NCBI GenBank assembly: GCA_024349245.1
Contig: JALDNG010000108.1
Coordinates: forward strand, 111,001-175,000
Source of the DNA: Neodontobutis hainanensis
Lineage: Eukaryota; Chordata; Actinopteri; Gobiiformes; Odontobutidae
Reading direction: 5' to 3'
Length of the DNA stretch: 64,000 nt
The notes under the pieces are model-generated. The model searched no databases. It had not been told where the DNA came from and saw nothing but the letters and a program-made list of their open reading frames with translations. Positions 1-8,900 of the stretch are shown piece by piece. A program made the position numbers and the translations under genes. The stretch's first letter is position 1. Each line of letters starts with the position of its first letter.

Positions 1-248
1 TGTCTCAGAAAGTCTTGTCTTGTAAATAATATACACTATGGTCTGATAGTATCTGATAAAAATTATAGTGTACCATTTTTAAAACCTCTATGAAGTCTCC
101 ATTTTGCTTTTTATGACCGGTTTAAGAAAGTCCATTTGTCAAAATAACCCACTGGTTTGATAATGATGCAAATAAATGTAAGAAAAACCTAAACTAACTG
201 GATTTAACTTGATTTTAAACCTTGTTATCTGGGTCTATCTTCCCACAG
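1..248 (+). other. intron of the zinc-finger gene
   Basis: AT-rich sequence ending in a pyrimidine-rich stretch and the acceptor ...tcttcccacag at 248. The upstream exons of the zinc-finger gene are outside the window. Nothing else is recognisable in it. Confidence 0.6.
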
Positions 249-1239
249 CCCTGGAGTCAACTGAGGAAATGCCTGAAGAGATTGTTCCTTGTGTCACCAA
301 CATGATGTCTCCAAACTCCCAGGCTTTATCATCTTCCACCGAAGCCACCATAGACCTGACCTGCAGGCCTCGAGCGAAACGCAAAACCACCAAACCTATC
401 AGTAACAATACAGGAGTGAGTGCAGTGGGGGTCCCAGACGGTGCCCTTAAATCAGAAATACAGGCAGACGACGCAACAGAAGAGCACTCCTCCCAGTTGC
501 CGGTCACAATAACCTCAGAGGAATCGAGTCCAGACCGTCTCAACAGTTTGGGGCTAGACCTGGCCTGGATGCAGGAGCGGGTCACTCATCTCGGGGCGGC
601 TTATGCTGTTGCCCAACTCGGTTTAGGGAACTCCGAAACGGGCCACCCATCTGCGTCTTTCCCACCGCAAGGAGGAGGAGACAGTCTGGACGGGCCTCCC
701 ACGATGCTGTTCACAAGCGGTGCTCACGAAATGGCTGCTTTTGCCGCTTCCTTTGACATAGCAGCTGCTGCGGCCGCCGCTTCTGCTGTTGTGTCCGCCC
801 CGAGCGCTCCTCCGCCTTCTCTTCGCAAGCACCGCCCCCTTCTTCCACAGCGACCAATCAGAAGCGGTCGTACAGAAGTGGGAGTAACAACGCTAAAGAG
901 CCGTCCGTTTGCACCGTGTGCGGCCGGGTCTTCCCCAGCGCGGCCACATTAGAGCTCCACCAGCGCGTGCACACGGGGGAAAGACCGTACACCTGTCCTC
1001 ACTGTGGGAAAGGGTTCGCTCAGCCAAACAATCTGCGAGTGCACCTCCTCATCCACACGGGGGAGAGGCGCTATCGGTGCACACTCTGCGGAAAGAGCTT
1101 CATCTCCTCCAGCCACTTGAAGAGGCACCGCACTGTCCACACGCAGGAAAAGCCCTACAGCTGCTCACGCTGCGGACAGTCCTTCAGCCAAATGTGTAGC
1201 GTTCGGAGACACCGGCAGCAGTCGCAGTGCGGCCTGTGA
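249..1239 (+). CDS. C2H2 zinc-finger protein, terminal exon (frameshifted)
   Basis: This is a probable sequence-specific DNA-binding nuclear protein; I do not recognise the orthologue. The exon begins after a cag acceptor at 248 and is entered in phase 1. The first ~190 codons are Ser/Thr/Ala-rich with an alanine run (near 765-800) and a basic patch RPRAKRKTTK that could be a nuclear localisation signal. From ~905 three canonical C-x2-C-x12-H-x3-H fingers follow, joined by TGE(R/K)P-type linkers: CTVCGRVF, CPHCGKGF and CTLCGKSF. A fourth, CSRCGQSF, is degenerate: it ends H-x5-C instead of H-x3-H. Stop TGA is at 1237-1239. The N-terminal part is read in one frame (open to 952) and the fingers in another; that frame has a TGA at 754-756, so the shift must lie between about 757 and 850. 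No splice signals fit an intron there. It is either a one-base sequence error or a broken gene. Zinc-finger identity is sure; the gene name is not. Confidence 0.8.
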
Positions 1240-1754
1240 ACTCTAAACCCTGAAAGTAGAAGCTGTCTTTTCAAAATCTACGTTTGAATTCTAAGATAAC
1301 GAAGCTGTTTTTAGGGAAAGGGTGCATTAATGTAAGCATGAACAGTCACTAAAAGAAGCCAGGCTTTACTGTGATGTCCTGACGTATAGTCGATGTGTGT
1401 CTTTGCGTAAAGCAGTATTATATAAACATTTCTTCCAGTGGTTTACCCCAAGCTGTGCCAATTTACATCTCTCCTTTAGAACTGGTATCTCTGACTCAGG
1501 GGCTTTAAATGAATACCTGGAGGTAATTGGGTTTATCAACGGTAGTTTTATCCAATCAGAGATGCTACATGTTGTTTACGTTTGGAGCGGTTAAATGGTT
1601 GCTACATCTTAAAACCTTCAACACGCCCAGAGCTGTCAGTGCTGCCTCCTTATTCGACACAATGGGCCGGTAAGGTCAAGGTTTGAATTGAATACTGCCC
1701 CCTTGGAGCAGGTCAAGAAGGTTGAAAAATACACACAAAAAAACCTTAGAAAAC

Positions 1755-1760
1755 AATAAA
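1755..1760 (+). terminator. polyadenylation signal, zinc-finger gene (candidate)
   Basis: AATAAA about 515 bases after the zinc-finger stop codon, followed by a T-rich stretch (gccttttttac). A second AATAAA lies near 1836. This is a plausible 3' end only; there is no transcript evidence. Confidence 0.4.
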
Positions 1761-2574
1761 ACTGGTGCTTGCCTTTTTTACTTAAAGTGTCACCACCCGG
1801 ACTTAATAATTGGACATAATCTCATCCTGAAGCTGTAATAAAAACTCCAGGCGGCTCCAGATGCTCTTGACCCCGGGGCCTATTGGTCTATGTACATGAG
1901 TAAGGTTTCACTTTACGCCCGTTTTATTTACACTTTCACAGCTTGGGACGCCAGTTCTGATGGAATGACATTGGCACAACAGCCCTTTTCTCCCTTTGCT
2001 CCTTCTTTTCACAGAGGGAACTGTAAGAGTGCCTGAAGCTAAATGTATTTGTTCCAACTTAAGGGAAAAAAAAGAAGCTGTTCACAAACAAATAGTAAAA
2101 ACATCAAAGTCAACATTACTCATGGTGCTGGTCATAGTAGCATTGTATTTTTCTTCACTACAATCTCTTCCACTTTTCCAGATGGTAGTTTTGTCAAATG
2201 TTTACAGACACTTGCACTAAATATTTAATCGTCAACTCAATGTCATGCTAAACGTGTCCTGAATGAATAATAGGCTTCTTGTTCCATCGATTAAAAACAC
2301 TGCCTGTTGAACTAAGAGAATCAATTATTTTGCAAAAGAGAGACGCTTAATTAGAATAGAGTGGACCACTTGGACAGCCCAGATGTAAAGAAGAAACTAT
2401 TATATGCTGTATTTGTGACCTGTTTTGAACAATTGTTGAAATATAAAAGCAGCAGTATGGCAGTGTTTACAAACTGTCATTTTGCAGACTTCCTGTAAGT
2501 CATTTTAACAGTTTTGCTCTCTTTTAAAGGTTCTTTTTGGGGGTTTTGCTGTTATAGTGATAGTCAGTGTAAAC

Positions 2575-2668
2575 AGACAGGAAACAAAGTGATATTTGGG
2601 CTGGACTCAAACCCAGGTCGCCAGAGTGTGTGGTATGTACTCTTCCAGATGAGCCACTGAGGCCCCCT
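2575..2668 (-). repeat. tRNA-derived SINE fragment
   Basis: Read on the minus strand, the segment has a tRNA-like RNA polymerase III internal promoter. The A box is TGGCTCATCTGG (2645-2656; one mismatch to TRGCNNAGYNGG). The B box is GGTTTGAGTCC (2603-2613; one mismatch to GGTTCGANTCC). The spacing of about 31 bases is normal for a tRNA. The sequence between the boxes does not fold into a convincing tRNA cloverleaf with an anticodon arm, so this is a SINE head rather than a tRNA gene. Confidence 0.65.
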
Positions 2669-4494
2669 TTTTATAAACAATTGTTTATTCATATTTTTTT
2701 TTCTTGCCCTACATTTAACCCATGTCCACCCTCCTCCAAGTTTAGCCTTACTTTGACTGTAGTTGTGCGGTACAGCTCGGCTCAGTTCGGCTCGGTTTGG
2801 TTCATGTTCCACAAAATCTGCTCTTTTGACAGTGACGTCACACAAGAGCAACAAAAGTGCCGTTTCTAGATATACATTCAATTGTATCATACTTTAAACT
2901 TGGTTGTTGTGCCAATAATTAAAATAAAGTTCATAAATCCTGGTGGGACGTGAGGTTTGGAGGTACAGCTGTAAACTTTCTGGTTAATTCTGAGCTTATT
3001 TGAGATTACATTCAGAGCTGCAGTTGTTTCCTTTAATTTAGTGGCTCGCTTTTTAATGCCATAAGTTCTGCTTGTGTTCAGTGCAACATTTAATGCATTG
3101 TTTTCAAAATAAAAATTCTTTATCAGGTTTTCTTAAATGATAAATGGTTCTCTGTGTAGCTCCGTCTTTTTAAAGTGGACAGGAACAGGAACAAATCTTT
3201 CTCTTTTCCCGCAGGTTCCCATGTTCTTCCAAGTGAGACAAAGGCAAAGATTGAAGACGTACTTTTAAGTCAGATGCTCATTTTCTATTCCGTTTATTAA
3301 ATCTTTTTACAAAGTCCACCTTTAAACAACTGTTTGGGAAACACTGGACCACAGTAAACTTCAATATGTATTCAGCAAATCAGTCCCAGAACTCAACTTA
3401 AACACTTCAGCGACATTAGTTGATCCTTGATGTCATTAACAAAAAGCACTTTTGACTAAATCTGGTTTACACAGGCCTTCACTGTGGCTTCATCACTCGT
3501 GTTAATTCAGATGCATGTTTTCACTCTGATTATCAGCAACACATTCATCTTGCCCAGGCCTTTAAACTCATTCTCTCCACACTTTATATGTTTAACAGAG
3601 CTGTTCTGTAAAAATGTACAAATGTAAAGTTATAATCAGAGACTGTGTTCTGTATGTGTCATGTTCGGATGTTCTGCTCGGAGGCTGCTCCGCTAAAACT
3701 ATTGCCTTTTGATGAAAATGTTTGTGTGTAAAGTTGTACGACGATCATTAAACAGGAAAAATGTTTGCAAAGAAAATGGACTGCTGTGAGATGTTTCTTT
3801 GTTGAAATGTATAATACTAAATTAAAACTGGAGATGGCAATGTGGACCAATCAAGTAACAACTTCATGAGTCCTGAGTTGTTTTTTTTAAATATATTAAC
3901 AAACCAATATTATAAAGTTACTGAAATATTGAAATCTATTGAATAATATTGAACAACCCTGAAACCATCAACACAACATGTATTTTTACTCCCTTTCTTT
4001 TCATTTCCTCAAATGTGGAGCAAATAAAGAGACAGACTGCTGAAACTTACATTTATTGGCACCAAAAGGAGTCTTTTCTCTCATTTGTTTTTGTAAACCT
4101 GTTTGCTGTTAACAACACATCTCCTTATGGAAAACACAGATGTTTTTTGTTTTTCCCATGACACTGACATTTTACAAGAAAAGCTGTGTTTATTGTGTTT
4201 CCTGCATATTTTTCTAAGCAGACATTTCTTTAAACCTTCACAGAGCTCTTTATATTCAACAAAACAAATTCTGTATAAAACTGTTTACAGTGTTAGTGTA
4301 TTTACAAAATATGTGCAATTCAAGAACCATACTCACAAAAGATTATATGTTATATGTTGACTTATCAATTGATTGCATTTTTCACAAACACAGTGGCAGC
4401 CACACAACAGAACTCTGAATTACAAGGCAGTCACTATGTTTACATTTGTTTTATCATCCTCGTGGGGAAATTCCTAGTTTGTAGCTTGTTTTTT

Positions 4495-4600
4495 GATGTT
4501 GATGGGAGACACCGGCGTACCTGGAGGAAACCCACCAAAGCACTCGCCTTGGTCGAGGAACACTGGAGGCAAAACACAGCTGTGCTCCAAATCCCCTACA
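4495..4600 (-). repeat. diverged SINE body
   Basis: The minus strand contains gtgggtttcctccaggta followed by a gccggtgtctcccatc-like stretch. This matches the body of the widespread teleost SINE that is also present at 19861-19962 and 48735-48900. The ends are unclear and no intact promoter boxes are visible. Confidence 0.45.
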
Positions 4601-5963
4601 GTTTTATATTATTAAGTGAGCGGCTGGTATCAATGAGCTATGAGTGCTAAGCCCTTCCTGTCATGTAGGCTTTTCAATAAATTAAATATTTACTTAATAT
4701 GGTAACATAGCATGTATGTTTTTTAATATTATCATATTTTGTGGAAGATTCTAGAAAATAATGTTTTTTTGTTTTTACACACACAGTGACCTCGGCACGA
4801 ATTATCTTCCTCATCTGATGATTGACAGGTGTGAAGGCCCGCCCCTTGAATTACCAACTGTTGTGGCTAAATGTATTCAGCCCAAAGACTTGGATTTGAT
4901 TAAAACCTAGAGACTTACAAAGTAACAATAAACTCTACTGCGTTTCTGAGACGAGCATTATTTGTTAGTTAACAAAAATATTCCGTTCCAGTCTCTTGTA
5001 AAGAACATAATTTTCTTAGTAGTAGTAGTAGTCTTTAGTCGAGTGATAAAACATTGCAGTATTTAGTGGAAGCTACCGTATAAAGATCATGTGGATAATT
5101 CTGAAAGTCATTTGTGTGAAGAGTTTGAAAAAGCTCAGGGTAAATATTCCCACCGGCTCCACTGCTGTTACACTATGTCCTGATGGAGGCAAACACACCG
5201 ACAGAAAACACATCTGATATTATGAGAACACCCCGGGATATAATTATATAGAACTTTGTCTATTTCTATTTTTGTGATTACAACTTCTATATAACAAAAA
5301 TATAACAAAAAAAGTTGTAGTAGTCGATACAAGCATGTGTCTCTTTGCCTTAATTACTCTGAAGAATGAGGAAGGTCTTGAGAAGTTTCTACTAAAGATT
5401 ACTGAGCCATTATCCAGGTGTTAAAAATAGTTTTATAATCAGGCAATAAATCAAATGTGTCTACCTGTGAACGTACTGAGTGATGTTTTGACAATAGGCC
5501 GTCTTAATAAGTCAATATTCTGGCATTAATTGTAAAATAGTAACAGGAAACATTTCATCAAAGATAAATCAAGTAAAGGCTCGGGAGAGATATATTAATA
5601 TATTTTGAGAGATCTGTCCAACCATGTCTTGGATCACAGTTTACTGAAGTGACCTACGACACAAAAACAAGATACTTAAGTGTTTGTTTAAAAAGGGGTA
5701 ATCTCAAGAGTCTTGTGACTTTAAAACAGACGCATTTGTCTTTTCTGATGTGTTCACTGGCTTTTCTTTCCTCTTTGAAGTAAACTGTGAGGCTAGTCCA
5801 GCTCCAGTCCGACTAAGCTGTGCAGCAGTAGCTCGACTAAGACAATTACAGTCCGTGCCATACGTTAACAACATTTTAAAAGAAGTCATTTTAATTTCTC
5901 TTGTGTAATGTAAACATAGTGAGTGTATAATTTACAGTTCCTCTCACACCAATAACATGATGG

Positions 5964-8900
5964 TCAATGAAATGTGGTCCTGTGGATGTCCTTTGGGTAA
6001 ATCTTCACAATCTCGACGCTGATATAATGTGGGTTCAGTTCTCCTCGGAAATTGTAATCCCTTGTGTTGATATTGTGTCCTGATGAAGAGGCTGTAAAAT
6101 AAAACAGAGTTAGAGAACGCCATTACGTCTCATTACTTTATCCAAGATTTAGAATTAGGTTAATTAGACACACAATGAGACAGAACCTATGTCAGTATGT
6201 TTCAAAGCAGTAAGCCAAACTCTACCTGTGTCTGGGTCAATGTAAAAACTGTTCTGGCCTACAACCGACTAATTACTGTGAAATTCAAAAAACGCACAGT
6301 ATTTTATTTATTTATTTATATTTTTGAGTGTATGAATGTCCTTGCTCCAGAAATAGTGTGTGGTATGTGGTATGACCACTAGGGGAGCTGTCAGTGGAAA
6401 CCGTAAACAGACAAAGAGGTGCTTTACCGTCAAAGGACCACACATTTGGAACACTTTACTGAAATAAAAACACTTAACCAGTAAAACAGTCCTCAGTGGA
6501 ACTACAGAGTGAGCCAGGGTCAGCTATACTGTTTTGTATTTGTGTAATGTACATTGTCTTTGGCTTTTATTATAGAATTAAGCCTAACCAGGGACAATCA
6601 ACACTTTGTTTTTTGTGTTTCTACTGGCTTTGCTCATTCTCTGCAGAGCGAAGGTTAACTCTGCAGTGTATCTTTTAACTTTTAATGCAGAAGCTATTCT
6701 AGGGCAGAAATGTGGGATGTTTTCTTACATTGTAGCGCTGGAAGTCTCGTCTTTGTCGGTAAAGGAGGAAGTAGAGAACAGCTGAGATGATGGTCTGAGC
6801 CAAAGTGAAGAAAAGAAGTGCTGACTTTATTCCTTTACTGAGTCTCTGTTGAAAACAATAGACAAAAATAACTCTCACTATTGACTTTTTACTTTTTGGC
6901 CATTCAACCTGGACTGAAAGCAAAGTTATACAATGTTTGGGAACCAGAGTATTAGCGGCTAAAACTAGAGTCTGGTTTTGTTGACGGTGTCCCACTTTCC
7001 TCACAATGGAACAACCGGGGAGTCTGTGGAGCTGGACAGAGGAATGCTGTGGACCGGGCCAAGTTAGTCATCGATGTTGATTCAATTACGACTCGACTGG
7101 TAACAAGAGGACACAAACTGCTACGGTTTTACAGAAAAACAAACCAAAACATTCAAATAGAATTGGATTTTAGGTCAAGGCTTTCATACAGATGCATCAT
7201 AATCTAAACTAACTCTGACCTCCATAAGTCTGGACCTTGTCTAAGTCTGGACTAAGTCTGACTCTGACAGAGTTAAATGTGAGAGACAGAACAGGTATAG
7301 GGTATGTTATTGATGAGCTTCTAAGGACCTTTTTTAAATGAATGCAGTTCCAAATATTATAGTTTTATAATGCAAGCAATAATGCAAGCAATGAATTTTT
7401 AATCAGTTAACGGAATTTTGTTGCCATCTACAGTGTTGCCTCTGTCTCTTCTTGGACTCAATTGAGTTTTTGTCTATTTGTCCACATCATTTTTGCAATT
7501 ACATTAAAATATTTCACCAAGCGTTACAAAACCCTCTTGAAGTGTCAGTCTGAGACTCCTCTTCTTTCCGTTCATTTACATTTTTTCCAAGAAGTAAATT
7601 TGCTGCTGCAAATGTATCTGTCACGGTTTAAGAGACGAGACACTATAGGTTTATTAGGGACCACCAGCAATGCATGCTCCTGCTCTGGTCGTACAGGGAC
7701 CGGACAGCCCTTAGCAAAGGGCCCTGGACCCCATACTCCCAGAGTGACACATTCAAATGCCTTCTCCAGATCCCAAAAGCACATGTGGACAGGTTGGGCA
7801 AACTCCCATAAACCCTCCAGCTGGAGAGGGTATAGAGCCGGTCCAGTGTTCCTCGACCAGGACAAAAAACACATTGTTCCTTCTGAATCCGAGGTTCGAC
7901 TATCGGCCGAATTCTCCTCTCCAGTACCCTGGCATAGACTTTCCCGGGGAGGCTAAGGAGCGTGATCCCTCTGTAGTTGGATACACCCTCCGGTCCCCCT
8001 TCTTGAAAAGAGGGACCACTACCCAGGTCTGCCAGTCCAGAGGTACATCCAGAGAGTTGCCAGCAGTAAGTCGGACCTGTTCCCAGTGCATGTTGGACTC
8101 CGGCAGGGCTGCCCTTTGTCACGGGTCCTGTTCATTATTTTTATGGACAGGATTTCTAGGCGCAGCCAGAGGCCGGAAGGAGTCTGGTTTGGTGACCATC
8201 TCTGCTTTTTGCAGATGATGTTGTCCTGTTAGCTCCATCAAGGAGCTAACAGGACCTCCAGTGTGCACTGGGACGGTTTGTAGCCGAGTGTAAAGTAGAT
8301 GGGGCTGTAAGGCGAAGCTCTTCATTTACCGGTTGATCTATGTTCCTACTCTCACATATGGCCATGAGCTGTAACCCTATGATCCCGTATACAGGTGGCC
8401 AAAATAATTTTCCTCTGCAGGGTGGCGGGCTGCTCCCTTAGAGATAGGGTGAGGAGCTTGACTACTCGGGAAGAGCTCAGAGTAGAGCCGCTGCTCCTCC
8501 ACATCGAGAGGAGTCAGCTTAGGTGGCTCGGGCATCTGTTTCGAATGCCTCCTGGACGCCTCCCTGGGGAGGTGTTCTGGGCATTTCCCACCAAAAGGAG
8601 GCCCCAGGGAAGACCTAGGACAGGCTGAAGGGACTAGGTCTTTTGGCTGGCTAGGGAACACCTCGGTATTCCCCCAGAAGAGCTGGAGGAAGTCTGGCGT
8701 CTTTGCTTAGACTGCTGCCCCTGCAACCCGGCCCCAGATAAGTGGAAGAAGATGGATGGTTCCTCACCGTGGCAAAGTGTTTATCGTCGCAGTCATCATA
8801 GCTTTGTATGATACACGGAGATTCTGGGTTCCTCTCGATGTCGACGGAGTAGATTATTACAGAAATGACTGAGAGCACAGTGGACATCAGGCTTCCGGCC

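Larger units (their letters stand above)
1240..5963. other. 3' UTR and intergenic, zinc finger to MS4A-like gene
   Basis: AT-rich sequence with no exon I can support. It holds the zinc-finger 3' UTR, a tRNA-derived SINE at about 2575-2668 and a diverged SINE body at about 4495-4600. There is also a short GTA trinucleotide run near 5020-5033 and, close to the right end, the 3' UTR of the minus-strand MS4A-like gene. Open frames here are short and of low complexity. Confidence 0.5.

Noticed and set aside
2575..2668. A tRNA gene on the minus strand
   Set aside because: A and B boxes are present, but the acceptor and anticodon arms do not pair convincingly and there is no T-run at the correct end; a SINE is the better reading.
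6396..6440. Alternative 31-nt small exon for MS4A-like gene A (minus strand, after tttttatttcag)
   Set aside because: In phase 0 it begins with TAA, so it would end the protein at once; the 28/43-nt exon at 6226 fits the frame.
7462..8218. Plus-strand open frames of 150-165 codons near the LINE
   Set aside because: They run antisense to the inverted LINE block, whose minus strand carries the real reverse-transcriptase motifs.
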